This document shows, in pieces, positions 27,466-36,423 of a stretch of DNA of 64,000 bases. The stretch lies in NCBI RefSeq assembly GCF_003052265.1, contig NZ_QANS01000001.1, positions 372,001 through 436,000 on the forward strand, given 5' to 3'. The notes under the pieces were generated by a model. That model was given only the letters and a program-made list of their open reading frames with translations. It searched no databases and was not told the origin of the DNA. The DNA is from Stenotrophobium rhamnosiphilum. Lineage in GTDB: Bacteria > Pseudomonadota > Gammaproteobacteria > Nevskiales > Nevskiaceae. Numbering within the stretch: the stretch's first letter is position 1; every line of letters begins with the position of its first letter. A program made the translations under genes and the position numbers.

Positions 27466-27925
27466 GAAGCCACCCGAGCCATCCAGTGCCCGCGATTCTG
27501 CAATGCGGGCACTGGGTCGGCGCGAGCACAGCGCGGAGCAACTCCGTCGCAAATTAGAATCCCGCGGATATGACGAAAGCACCGCCGCAGAAGCGGTTGG
27601 TGAACTCTCCGAACGCGGTTGGCAATCCGATTCACGCTTCGCAGAAATGCTAATCCGCAGCCGCGTTGGTCAAGGCTACGGACGCATGTATATCGAAGGC
27701 GATCTGCGCGTCGCCGGCGTGCCAGACGCCGAAGCATCAGCAGCACTAGAAGCCGCTGACTGCGACTGGACCCAAGCCGCCCTTGATCTTCACGCCAGAA
27801 AATTTGGCGCAGCACCAAAGACAATGGATGAGCGCAATAAACAATATCGCTATCTTGCTGGGCGTGGATTTACTTCAGATCAAATTCGTAAGGCAATGAA
27901 GGGTGTTGCGCCAGACGAAGATTAA
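27452..27925 (+). CDS. recX: RecA regulator RecX
   Basis: 157 residues of three-helix repeats, modulating RecA filaments. [28 protein letters not shown] and [27 protein letters not shown] match the RecX family. The start is a GTG inside the end of recA. Translation is therefore coupled and low, as usual for recX. alaS, a common next gene, is absent; the type VI secretion locus lies there instead. Confidence 0.93.
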
Positions 27926-27996
27926 AAACTTTATCTGAATCTATGATGTTGCTCTAAGCGTTGCGCAGTTCCTGAAAAATATTCAGACAGACTGAG

Positions 27997-28425
27997 TTAA
28001 GCATCTCTATCGCCAGTGCGTCGCCATTCCAATCGGGTACGCCCTTCGGGTTCGTAGTGAGTGCCAAAGCGAACAAGCCCGCGCTTTTTTAAGTGGCAAG
28101 TCATTTCATAGCTGATCATCATGCCGGGTTCGGTTGGCGTCACTTCGACATCGATAGCTCGGATGCGTGGCTCATATACCAATAACGTTGCTTCGATCTG
28201 TGCCTTTAATTGGTGGATGGACGCGGGCAAGTTTCTATAGACCATGGTCAAGTCCGGCAAGCCGTAGTTCGGCAGATGCTTTAGCGTGCCAGCGCGAGTA
28301 TTGAGAATGCGCCTTAGGTTTTCGAGCACACTCATGATTTCCAATGTATTGCTGTCATGGTCGTCCAGCGATACTCCATCTATGTGGCCGAGTAACATGT
28401 CGTAGAGAGAGGGGCCTGTGCTCAT
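27997..28425 (-). CDS. tssE: Type VI secretion baseplate wedge protein TssE (gp25-like)
   Basis: 142 residues of the gp25-like family, which links the sheath to the baseplate. SLYDMLLG near the start, then VLENLRRILNTRAGTLKHLPNYGLPDL and LVYEPRIRAIDVEV are typical. It is the last gene of the minus arm, eight bases after tssH, and converges on recX. Confidence 0.92.
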   Translation of the reverse strand: MSTGPSLYDMLLGHIDGVSLDDHDSNTLEIMSVLENLRRILNTRAGTLKHLPNYGLPDLTMVYRNLPASIHQLKAQIEATLLVYEPRIRAIDVEVTPTEPGMMISYEMTCHLKKRGLVRFGTHYEPEGRTRLEWRRTGDRDA

Positions 28426-28433
28426 GTTGTGGC

Positions 28434-31169
28434 CTAGGCTGCGAGAGTCGATTGATCTGATGTGGCTTCATCAAAATCGACGGTGATGCCATTTTCTTCA
28501 GAATGCGAAAGTCGAATGGCCTTTGGCATTTGATTGCCGGTGATGCGCACCAAAAGCTCTCGTGATAGTACCGGCAGAATTTGCTGATCCAACAAGCTGT
28601 CGATGTTGCGCGCGCCAGAGTCGGGTAGCTGACATGCACGTACCAATTCGTCGACAAGGGCATCGTTACAGATCAGTGGAACGCCAAACCGACGCTCGAT
28701 GCGCTGCGCTACTTTATCGAGCTTCATCTTCACAATTGAAGTCAGTGCTTCGGCTGACAATGGCCGATAGACCAGCGTTTGAAAGCGTGCGAGTAGCGCG
28801 GCTTGAAAGTGATCTAGGAGAAGTGGGCGAATGGCATCCATCAGCATGCTATTGGCGGCGACGCTATTGGTTTCTGCTGCAGTGTCTGTCACTGCCATGA
28901 TCTGATCGCTGCCCAGATTCGAGGTCATCAGAATCACGGTATTGCGGAAATCGATGACGCGACCTTCACCATCGCGCATGAATCCGCGATCAAAAACCTG
29001 ATAGAAAATATTGAGTACGTCGCGGTGCGCCTTTTCAACTTCGTCCAGCAAGATAACGCTGTATGGGCGTTGACGAACGGCCTCCGTGAGCACGCCACCT
29101 TGGCCATAACCCACGTAACCCGGCGGTGAGCCTTTGAGTTGCGATACGGTATGGGCTTCTTGGTATTCGGAAAGATTGATGGTGACCAATGAACGTTCGC
29201 CGCCAAACATCAAGTCTGCGAGGGTTCGTGCCGTTTCAGTTTTGCCGACGCCCGATGGTCCGACGAGAAGGAACACGCCGAGCGGGGCTTCGTCGGACTT
29301 CAAGCCAGCTTTGGCTGTGCGTAGGCTTTTGCCGAGCCCGCTTATTGCATCTTCCTGACCTACAACAATCTTGTTGAAACGAGCTTCCAGGTCGAGCAGT
29401 GTTGCTAGTTCATCCTCGAGCAGGCTGCCGACGGGTACGCCAGTCCAGTCGGCAATAACGTGAGCGATGGAGGCTTCATCAACCTCTACCTGAATCAGGG
29501 CATCGTGATCTAGCTTGTCCATCAAGCCATGTGCACTCTGGATCGATTTTTGCAATTCTGCGCGAATGGCTTCGTTGGGTTCAGTCTGCCATTGCTGGCG
29601 CAAACCAATCAGCGCTGTTGCGGCTAGTTGCTGTTCTTTAAATGCCAGATTGAATGCATCCAGCTCTGTTGTTAATGACGAGAGACGCTTATCGATGGCA
29701 TCTATTTTTTCGCTTGCATCCGTTGATGTGGCGACTTGATCATCTAATAGCGCACTGCGCTCCACGGAAAGGGCGGCTTGTTCAGCGGTACGTGTTGAGA
29801 TCTGAATCGGTGTCGCTTCGATGCTCATACGAACGCGCGCTGCTGCGGTGTCGAGAAGATCGACAGCCTTATCCGGCAACTGACGGCCCGTGAGATAGCG
29901 GCGCGAAAGTCTTACGGCAGCGACAACAGCTGCATCGGTAATGTGAACGTTATGGTGTTGTGCGTAACGATCCTTCAGCCCGCGCAGCATGAGGCAGGCG
30001 TTCTCATCATTGGGCTCATCAACCTTAACCATTTGAAAGCGACGTTCGAGCGCTGCGTCATGCTCGAAGTACTGTTTGTATTCTGACCACGTGGTCGCAG
30101 CAATCGTGCGAAGTTCTCCGCGGGCGAGTGCAGGTTTGAGTAGATTGGCAGCGTCTGCGCCGCCTGCGGTATTGCCTGCGCCAATGAGTGTATGGGCTTC
30201 GTCGATGAAGAGCAGAACAGGGGTCACTGATTGTTGAACGGCTTCAATGACGCTTTTCAGGCGCTGTTCAAATTCACCTTTAACACCTGCGCCTGCTTGG
30301 AGAAGCCCGAGGTCCAACGTGAGCACGCTCACGTCTCGTATCACAGCGGGGACATCGCCATCTGCAATCTTGAGCGCGAGACCTTCAACCAGTGCTGTTT
30401 TTCCGACGCCAGGTTCGCCGACGAGGATGGGATTATTCTTTCGACGACGCGCAAGGATATCGATCATCTGTCGAATTTCGACGTCACGCCCAAAGACGGG
30501 GTCGATCTTTCCATCACGTGCTTTCTGGGTGATGTCGATCGTAAAGCGACGTAGGGCTTCGGATTCTCTTGTTTCTGTGCCTTTGGATTTAGCGGGCGCG
30601 GCAGTTGAAGAATCCTTGCTTTGAATATTGATCGTCTCAGGTACTGCTTCTGAGATTGCGCTTGCTTGAGTGTGAACCGCACTTGGCGCTTCAATTGAAA
30701 TGCGGTCGAGCTCTGCTCGTAGATGTTCGATCTGCGTGGGTGAAATCGAAAGTAAGGCCCAAGCATCAGGTGCACGAAGCAGCTGTGGCGCTTCCGCAAG
30801 TGCTGTAAGCAGGTGCGCGGAGCGAATAGAAGGAGCGCCAGCTCCAGTATCTTCTAGTGACGCTTTGACCCACGCGGCTTCCATCAGTTGTCCAATCCGA
30901 TGCGACAAACTGGGTTTGCCTCGTAACTCATGTGGAAGTCGGTTGATGGCACTGAGCAGGCCGTTCCAGATGCCATCGACGTCGAGTTCATAGCGGCGTG
31001 TGATTCCGACAATATCGCCATCGCCAAGCTCAAGCAGCTTGATTAACCAGTGTTCCACTTCGATTTCGCGATGTGCTCTGGTTTCGCAAAGGCTCACTGC
31101 ATTGGTGAGCGCCCGTGCGCAATGATCGTTGAGACGGCGTAGGAACGGCGAAAGGTCACGATGGGTCAT
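28434..31169 (-). CDS. tssH: Type VI secretion sheath-disassembly ATPase TssH/ClpV
   Basis: 911-residue Clp/Hsp100 protein that extracts contracted sheath subunits. It has an N-terminal double helical domain (about 1-160), AAA1 with LVGEPGVGKTALVEGLA and FIDEAHTLIGAGN, a coiled middle domain, then AAA2 with LLVGPSGVGKTETARTLAD and LLDEVEKAH. The linker (about 165-210) is Ser/Thr/Ala-rich. It follows hcp after a terminator-like hairpin and sits eight bases before tssE. Confidence 0.95.
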   Translation of the reverse strand: MTHRDLSPFLRRLNDHCARALTNAVSLCETRAHREIEVEHWLIKLLELGDGDIVGITRRYELDVDGIWNGLLSAINRLPHELRGKPSLSHRIGQLMEAAWVKASLEDTGAGAPSIRSAHLLTALAEAPQLLRAPDAWALLSISPTQIEHLRAELDRISIEAPSAVHTQASAISEAVPETINIQSKDSSTAAPAKSKGTETRESEALRRFTIDITQKARDGKIDPVFGRDVEIRQMIDILARRRKNNPILVGEPGVGKTALVEGLALKIADGDVPAVIRDVSVLTLDLGLLQAGAGVKGEFEQRLKSVIEAVQQSVTPVLLFIDEAHTLIGAGNTAGGADAANLLKPALARGELRTIAATTWSEYKQYFEHDAALERRFQMVKVDEPNDENACLMLRGLKDRYAQHHNVHITDAAVVAAVRLSRRYLTGRQLPDKAVDLLDTAAARVRMSIEATPIQISTRTAEQAALSVERSALLDDQVATSTDASEKIDAIDKRLSSLTTELDAFNLAFKEQQLAATALIGLRQQWQTEPNEAIRAELQKSIQSAHGLMDKLDHDALIQVEVDEASIAHVIADWTGVPVGSLLEDELATLLDLEARFNKIVVGQEDAISGLGKSLRTAKAGLKSDEAPLGVFLLVGPSGVGKTETARTLADLMFGGERSLVTINLSEYQEAHTVSQLKGSPPGYVGYGQGGVLTEAVRQRPYSVILLDEVEKAHRDVLNIFYQVFDRGFMRDGEGRVIDFRNTVILMTSNLGSDQIMAVTDTAAETNSVAANSMLMDAIRPLLLDHFQAALLARFQTLVYRPLSAEALTSIVKMKLDKVAQRIERRFGVPLICNDALVDELVRACQLPDSGARNIDSLLDQQILPVLSRELLVRITGNQMPKAIRLSHSEENGITVDFDEATSDQSTLAA

Positions 31170-31207
31170 GGCTGGAGTTCAAGCGTTCCGGTCGAGCAGA
31201 GACGGGT

Positions 31208-31257
31208 AAAAAAGAGCACTGGCACATGCCTGATGAAAATCAGGCAATCTGTGCCAG
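31208..31257 (-). terminator. Intrinsic terminator or attenuator after hcp
   Basis: Read on the minus strand: a stem CTGGCACA/TGTGCCAG (outer, 8 pairs) with inner GCCTGAT/ATCAGGC (7 pairs) and a four-base loop, then six T (complement of 31208-31213). It lies 20 bases after the hcp stop and before tssH, so it should end or weaken transcription inside the secretion operon. Confidence 0.75.
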
Positions 31258-31276
31258 CTCTCAAGTGGGCGCTGAT

Positions 31277-31762
31277 TTAAGAGCGCTCGTTCCAGCTATC
31301 GGCGTGGATGATGTTGCCGTCTTTGTAAGACCATGTGATCTTTTCGTAGCGCAGTTCGACTTCTTCAAGATGGTTGTGCTTTTCAAACGTTGGATTCTTG
31401 ATGTCGTGCATTTTAGGGCGTACGGCAACCACTTTTACGTTGTCTAGTTTGGTGTTGAAGTATTCTTTTTCTTTGCCAGCGTCATCAATCTTGTACCACT
31501 TCATTTCGATTGATTTGAGCGTCTGTCCGCTGGTGACGGCCTTGTAGAGATATGGCGTCGATGCGTCAGTTTCTTTGGTAAATGTGATTGGCTTGTGAAC
31601 ACGCGTGCCAGTCAATTTTCCGGTATTTGAATCGGTGGGAATGTTAACGCTATGGTCGAGTGCGACAACTTCAACGCTACCTTCGCGACCTTGAACCGTG
31701 ACGGAACCTTTGATGTCGGCGCCGCCGTCATCTTTGATCCACATATATGCAGGAATTGCCAT
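31277..31762 (-). CDS. hcp: Type VI secretion tube protein Hcp (TssD)
   Basis: 161 residues. It forms the hexameric inner tube that is expelled on firing. Starts MAIPAYMWIKDDGGADIKGS, then VALDHSVNIPTD, HKPITFTKETDASTPYLYKA and LEEVELRYEKITWSYKDG, all typical of Hcp1-type proteins. I take the ATG at 31762, which has a strong GGAGGAG site; the frame opens nine codons earlier. A terminator-like hairpin follows, and no C-terminal effector extension is present. Confidence 0.95.
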   Translation of the reverse strand: MAIPAYMWIKDDGGADIKGSVTVQGREGSVEVVALDHSVNIPTDSNTGKLTGTRVHKPITFTKETDASTPYLYKAVTSGQTLKSIEMKWYKIDDAGKEKEYFNTKLDNVKVVAVRPKMHDIKNPTFEKHNHLEEVELRYEKITWSYKDGNIIHADSWNERS

Positions 31763-31818
31763 TTGAATCTCCTCCGTTAAGTACATCAAAAATCCCGTTG
31801 CTCATGCTTCGGGCGTTA

Positions 31819-33498
31819 TTAAGTTCCGGTTGTTTCCGGAATCAAAGTAATTTCTACGCGACGGTTGCGCGCACGACCTTCTGCTGTTGTGTTGTCGGTA
31901 ATTGGACGACCGCCGCCATAGCCCTGAATGGCAAAGGTAGATACAGGTAGGCCAGAGGTTTCCATCAGCCAGTGACGTACGGCGCCAGCCCGTTCTTCAG
32001 AAAGACGCTGATTCTTCTCAGCATCGCCTGAACTATCGGTGTGTCCAGCGATAAGAATCCGTTTGCCTGGATGCGCTTTGATAACGTCAAGTACGCTAAT
32101 CAGGGCGCGAGTTGATCCAGATTTGAGTTCTGCGCTACTGCTCTCAAACAGCGAAAGGCCATCCAGCGTAATGACTGCGGGAGGTTGTGCTGGGGGTTGG
32201 TAAGAGGCAATGGCCCGATTGAGTTCCGGAACAAGTGCATCACCGCGATACATGCCAAGGTCTAATCGTATTGGCGTGCCTATGCGTTGATAGCGATCGA
32301 GACGATCGCGCTCTTTAGTTAAAGCCGCCAGAGCATCACGTCGTGCGCTGTCTTGATCAACAGGCGTTGCGTAGAAGCGGTTGATATCTTCACTGACAGA
32401 GGTCATCAAGGCATCATTGTTTTTCACGGCTCCCCATGTTGCGAGCACGCCTAGACAGGCGAGAATCACGATGGCGTGTGTAAGAGCTCGTATGCGAGGC
32501 GATACCCATTGCTGCTGTGGCAAGGTTTCCAGAAACGGCTCGGGTAATGGCCATGGCTGTGTCGTGGCTGTAAATAGCGCTGGCGACAAACAGGTTTGCG
32601 ATTGCAGATGAAGATTCCATGGTGAGTCAGCTTTGGTGGCTGGCCCGCAATCGATCCATGCGATGCCGTGCAATGGCCAAGGCATCGAAGTTTGTCGACG
32701 GTCTAATAAGCTTGAAATAATATTTTTCTGAGTCCAGCGGACTAACGATGTCATGCCGGCGGCGCGCCAAGCAGAAGGACGCGCATCTACATCAGACTTT
32801 ATGTTTTGATCCGGCGCTTCAGCCACGCTTAAAAACGTACTTATCGAATCTAAGTTATCAATCTGATTGGCTGATGAGAGACCGACCCACTGATAAGCGC
32901 CTTCGTCTGTGCGAGTGAGTTTCTGATAGACCGCTAGATAAGCAGATAAATGCTTGCCAAGTAACCTACTGCTATCGCTCAGTACTTGACGTGCTAAATG
33001 CAGCGTATTGTCCAGGCTTTCTTGGGTATGAAGGTCTGGAGTGATTGTAAGAATGACGCCATTAGGAGCGCGGCTATCACGCCATGTGTAAACGGCGCTG
33101 CACAGCTTAGGTAAATCGACGGTGCGATTGACGCGTAACCAGATGGCTCCGCCCTTTACGCGAGCGATATGTTCGCTGCTGTTAGGGTCAGTAGAGAAAA
33201 TACTTTCTAGGGAATCGCCTATCATCATGATCAGTGGCATGTGATTGCGTAGGGCTGCAGGAATATTGACTGTGCTTGCGCCCAAAGCCGCCAGAACAGA
33301 ATTGCTTTGATGTTGTGCGCGCCGCTGCCTTTGAGTACGCAAAAAAATGAGTATTAAGGCGCTCCCAAATACTGTTAGCGCTAGTGCCATCGATACGCTG
33401 CTGCGCAAAGGTAGAATGCAGGTGACGATGACGATCGTGAGAAATGCGCCGAGCGCGACCAGCGTTCGTTCGGGATATCCCAGACGAAAATCGCTCAT
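31819..33498 (-). CDS. tagL: Type VI secretion peptidoglycan-anchor protein, TagL-like (OmpA domain)
   Basis: 559 residues. Two membrane helices near the N-terminus (about 12-53), a cytoplasmic region of about 280 residues, a third helix at about 336-358 (THAIVILACLGVLATWGA), then a periplasmic part ending in an OmpA-C domain (about 445-555). The peptidoglycan-binding residues Asp in GHTDSSG and Arg in RARNRRVEI are present. Three helices with a periplasmic OmpA domain is the plan of TagL, which tethers the secretion membrane complex to the wall. It shares TAATG with tssL. It has no NTPase domain and is not TssM. Confidence 0.82.
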   Translation of the reverse strand: MSDFRLGYPERTLVALGAFLTIVIVTCILPLRSSVSMALALTVFGSALILIFLRTQRQRRAQHQSNSVLAALGASTVNIPAALRNHMPLIMMIGDSLESIFSTDPNSSEHIARVKGGAIWLRVNRTVDLPKLCSAVYTWRDSRAPNGVILTITPDLHTQESLDNTLHLARQVLSDSSRLLGKHLSAYLAVYQKLTRTDEGAYQWVGLSSANQIDNLDSISTFLSVAEAPDQNIKSDVDARPSAWRAAGMTSLVRWTQKNIISSLLDRRQTSMPWPLHGIAWIDCGPATKADSPWNLHLQSQTCLSPALFTATTQPWPLPEPFLETLPQQQWVSPRIRALTHAIVILACLGVLATWGAVKNNDALMTSVSEDINRFYATPVDQDSARRDALAALTKERDRLDRYQRIGTPIRLDLGMYRGDALVPELNRAIASYQPPAQPPAVITLDGLSLFESSSAELKSGSTRALISVLDVIKAHPGKRILIAGHTDSSGDAEKNQRLSEERAGAVRHWLMETSGLPVSTFAIQGYGGGRPITDNTTAEGRARNRRVEITLIPETTGT

Positions 33499-34160
33499 TA
33501 CGCTTTAGCTCGAAGAAGTTGGGCTAGCTGCTCGTCAAGTGATTGCCCCCATGCAATCCAGATCAATGCAGCGGCAGCGCACGCAATTGCAGCGATTGCC
33601 CACGGCGAGAGTTGACGCAGCCAAGCGAATCGAGGAGGGCGCGTACTGTCAACGATAAATCCTTCATGCGGGACCCTCGTGCTGGCTAGGCGCTCATTGA
33701 GTGCAACTACAATTGCTGCACGTTGGGGTTCTCCTGCGCGTGCATAGCGTCCGCGAAAACCTAATCCAAGAATCGTGGAATAACACTCGAGCAATTCGAT
33801 ATTGGCATGCGGTTCGAGCATGCGAGCCGACAGGCGTTGATAAATCCTCTCGCCAGCATCGTGGTTGCTAAAACGCTCAACTTGTAGGGGGTTGGAATCC
33901 CACTCGTAACGCTTATCAATTGGAAGATATGTCAGCGCAAATTCGTCCAATAGTCCGCATTGCGCATAAACCGCATCCTCGCGAACGTCGGCTGGAATAC
34001 GGCGCGACTCCAGTGCTTTCTCAAAGTCACGAACCAATTGTTGGCAGCGTTCACGTAGCTGTGGCACTGATGTGGTAGTTGCACCTTGTGCAAGTAGGGA
34101 AACTTCTAACGCCGTATCGCGGAGCATGGCGCGCACAGAAAGTTTGTCGGATGGGTTCAT
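33498..34160 (-). CDS. tssL: Type VI secretion membrane-complex protein TssL (IcmH/DotU family)
   Basis: 220 residues. A cytoplasmic hook of about 185 residues with LRERCQQLVRDFEKAL, YAQCGLLDEF and CYSTILGLGFRGRYA is followed by one membrane helix near the C-terminus (about 190-207, PWAIAAIACAAAALIWIAW). This is the DotU family. It has no fused OmpA domain; the separate TagL-like gene immediately downstream supplies it. TssM, its usual partner, is not in the window. Confidence 0.93.
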   Translation of the reverse strand: MNPSDKLSVRAMLRDTALEVSLLAQGATTTSVPQLRERCQQLVRDFEKALESRRIPADVREDAVYAQCGLLDEFALTYLPIDKRYEWDSNPLQVERFSNHDAGERIYQRLSARMLEPHANIELLECYSTILGLGFRGRYARAGEPQRAAIVVALNERLASTRVPHEGFIVDSTRPPRFAWLRQLSPWAIAAIACAAAALIWIAWGQSLDEQLAQLLRAKA

Positions 34161-34173
34161 GGGATGAGGGTCT

Positions 34174-35523
34174 TCATGAAGTCAGCACCGCATAGAGTTC
34201 TAGCGAGGCATCGGGGATTGCTGTCGGCAAATAAAGTTGGCAAGCGCGTGCAGCCAACATTCGCGCATGAGCCGGGTTACTGGCATCAAGTGCAAAGTAT
34301 TGGTTCTCCAATCGAACAGGGATTGCCGCTGGAACGCGTTGTACTGGCTTCAAGGGAATGCCTGCCAATGCAGAATTGACGATATGGTCGATATCGTCAG
34401 GCGCGCCTATCTTGCAAAGCTTGGGAATATGATCAATAAGCTGGAACGATGGCATGGCGGCATTTACTGACAGGTAGTAATCCGCGCCTGCGAGCAGTCT
34501 TTCATCGTTGAATTGACCGGTCCAAGTTGTTGGACTCTTGCGTGTCAGGCCAATAGGGATGACACGTGACGGGATAATGGCATCAAGCAATTCACGAATG
34601 AGTCCTTCGAGTGTTGCAAAGACTTCCTCTTGCTTCGCGTGCTCGTAAGGCGGAATCGCGGTTAGAGCTATCCGTGTTGAAAATGTCATTAAAGCGCCAG
34701 CTAGCCCGGCCATTAATTCGTAAAGGCGCTCTGGTGGTTGATTGATATGTGTATTGAAGAACAAAAGCCGTGGCCAATGCGTGTTGATGCAATGCAGTAA
34801 CCAAAACAAAGAAACATCTGATACGCCGAACTCTGCAATTTGATCAATGCGCTCACTTCGGCGTGCGGAGAGCACAGTACTCTTGGCGAGAAGGATTTCT
34901 GATAATCGTGTGATGCGCTCTGTGTGGCGCGGATGTGCTGCCAAGGACAGGCATGGCGGCACAAAAGTACGGTCGACTTCAAACTGTCCGCGCGTGCCGC
35001 GAACCAAGCGGGCGACTACGCAGACGATGTTTTCTGCATGTGGTTCGAAGTCGAATAGCAAATGCACAGCGTGTCTCTCTACAGACATTTCCTCTGCGCC
35101 AGTGCCATGAAGATCAGAGACCTCAATAAACTCTCTGATGTATCGACGTGGGTGCGATATGGCTTGTTCGTCAAATCGACAATTACTGCCGTTGGCATTC
35201 ATCAAAGGAAGGGCGGCAAAAATGCGCACGCTTTGTACGTCTGCTGGAACATCACGCAAAAGATCGCGAGAGCGTGGAAGAACATCCGTTGCGGCAGTGT
35301 TGATGAGAGTGCCGTCTGAAAAGCGCAACTTCAGACGAGTGAGTGTTAAACGATTAGCGACAAGAAGTTCTTCTTCAAGCTGTACATCAATTACGCCCCA
35401 CGGTTCTGCAATTGCAAGCGATGCAAATTGATGCTGATTGAAATGAAGCCACTGCTCCTGCTGCTGAAAATGTTGCGGCGTAAGAATTAGGCCCTCATGC
35501 CAGAGTGGTTTGAAAATCTGCAT
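34174..35523 (-). CDS. tssK: Type VI secretion baseplate protein TssK
   Basis: 449 residues. TssK connects the baseplate to the membrane complex. It begins MQIFKPLWHEGLILTPQHFQQQEQWLHFNQHQ, whose WHEGLILTPQHFQQQ is the strongest family mark, and ends with a receptor-binding-like domain (about 325-449). It heads the minus arm, 13 bases before tssL. Confidence 0.95.
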   Translation of the reverse strand: MQIFKPLWHEGLILTPQHFQQQEQWLHFNQHQFASLAIAEPWGVIDVQLEEELLVANRLTLTRLKLRFSDGTLINTAATDVLPRSRDLLRDVPADVQSVRIFAALPLMNANGSNCRFDEQAISHPRRYIREFIEVSDLHGTGAEEMSVERHAVHLLFDFEPHAENIVCVVARLVRGTRGQFEVDRTFVPPCLSLAAHPRHTERITRLSEILLAKSTVLSARRSERIDQIAEFGVSDVSLFWLLHCINTHWPRLLFFNTHINQPPERLYELMAGLAGALMTFSTRIALTAIPPYEHAKQEEVFATLEGLIRELLDAIIPSRVIPIGLTRKSPTTWTGQFNDERLLAGADYYLSVNAAMPSFQLIDHIPKLCKIGAPDDIDHIVNSALAGIPLKPVQRVPAAIPVRLENQYFALDASNPAHARMLAARACQLYLPTAIPDASLELYAVLTS

Positions 35524-35861
35524 GGCTTCCCGTTTTTATTTGTAGGAATTATGTTTGAGTTCGATCCTAACTTACGGAAAGTCGTTTGATGATCGATAAA
35601 GTGTGATGTGCGTCTCGCGAAAAATTTATTAGTGATGTCGGTCACATGTATCCCTTTGACGTTATCAATGTTTCAACGATCTAATCGATCGCCCTTAAAA
35701 ATCGACTCATATCCGAAAGTAAACGGGTCGCTTAAATATCCGATAAGCAAATCGTGGCTCGTCCGATTTTTATAAGCGGGTGGTGTTCAGGTCGACGTTG
35801 ATAAGCCGAATCACTTCATTCGGATTCACCGTCAGTAGTTCAACTTTCTGGGGATACGAAA
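35524..35861. promoter_or_regulatory. Divergent promoter region of the type VI locus
   Basis: 338 bases between tssK and tssB. A/T-rich, with no gene. A hairpin CCGAAT-CACTTC-ATTCGG lies at 35806-35823 in the tssB leader, and GGGGA at 35850-35854 is the tssB ribosome site. I see no clear sigma-54 or Fur box by eye. Both secretion arms must start here. Confidence 0.5.
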
Positions 35862-36377
35862 ATGACAGATAGCTTCCAGCGGGAAATTCCAAAAGCCCGG
35901 GTAAATATTTCACTGGATTTGCACACCGGCGGCGCGCAGAAGCGCGTAGAGCTTCCACTCAAGATGTTGGTAATGGGTGATTACAGCTCGGGCCAAGCGA
36001 AGGGCTCGCTGGCTGAACGTAAAAAAGTCGACATCAATAAAAACAACTTTGATGCGGTTCTAGGTGAATTTAATCCGAAGTCGAAAATCACAATCCAGAA
36101 TACGTTGTTAGACGATGGCTCTGAAGCGAACGTCGATCTGGACTTCAAGTCGATGAAGGATTTTGAGCCAGAGCAAGTGGCGCGTCAGATTCCTGAGTTG
36201 CAGGCCTTGATGGCCATGCGAAATCTTTTGCGCGATCTCAAATCAAATCTTCTCGATAACGGAACCTTCCGTCGCGAGTTGGAAAAGATTGTCAAAAACC
36301 CATCGTTGTCAGCGAGTCTGCGTACAGATTTAGAAAAAATTGCAACCTCAAGCATGTTGCCTGAAGGCAATGCTTGA
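35862..36377 (+). CDS. tssB: Type VI secretion sheath small subunit TssB (VipA)
   Basis: 171 residues. With TssC it forms the contractile sheath. SFQREIPKARVNISLDLHTGG, KVDINKNNFDAVLGEFNPK and RNLLRDLKSNLLDNGTFRRELE are family stretches. It heads the plus arm, with tssC 46 bases downstream. Confidence 0.95.
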   Translation: MTDSFQREIPKARVNISLDLHTGGAQKRVELPLKMLVMGDYSSGQAKGSLAERKKVDINKNNFDAVLGEFNPKSKITIQNTLLDDGSEANVDLDFKSMKDFEPEQVARQIPELQALMAMRNLLRDLKSNLLDNGTFRRELEKIVKNPSLSASLRTDLEKIATSSMLPEGNA

Positions 36378-36423
36378 TCTTGTCTCTTCTAATGCTGAAC
36401 GAATAATTACAACGGGAGAAAAC

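Noticed and set aside
31819-33498. Reading the OmpA-domain protein as a truncated TssM
   Set aside because: It has three helices like TssM but no Walker motifs, and the periplasmic part is an OmpA-C domain. This is the TagL plan.
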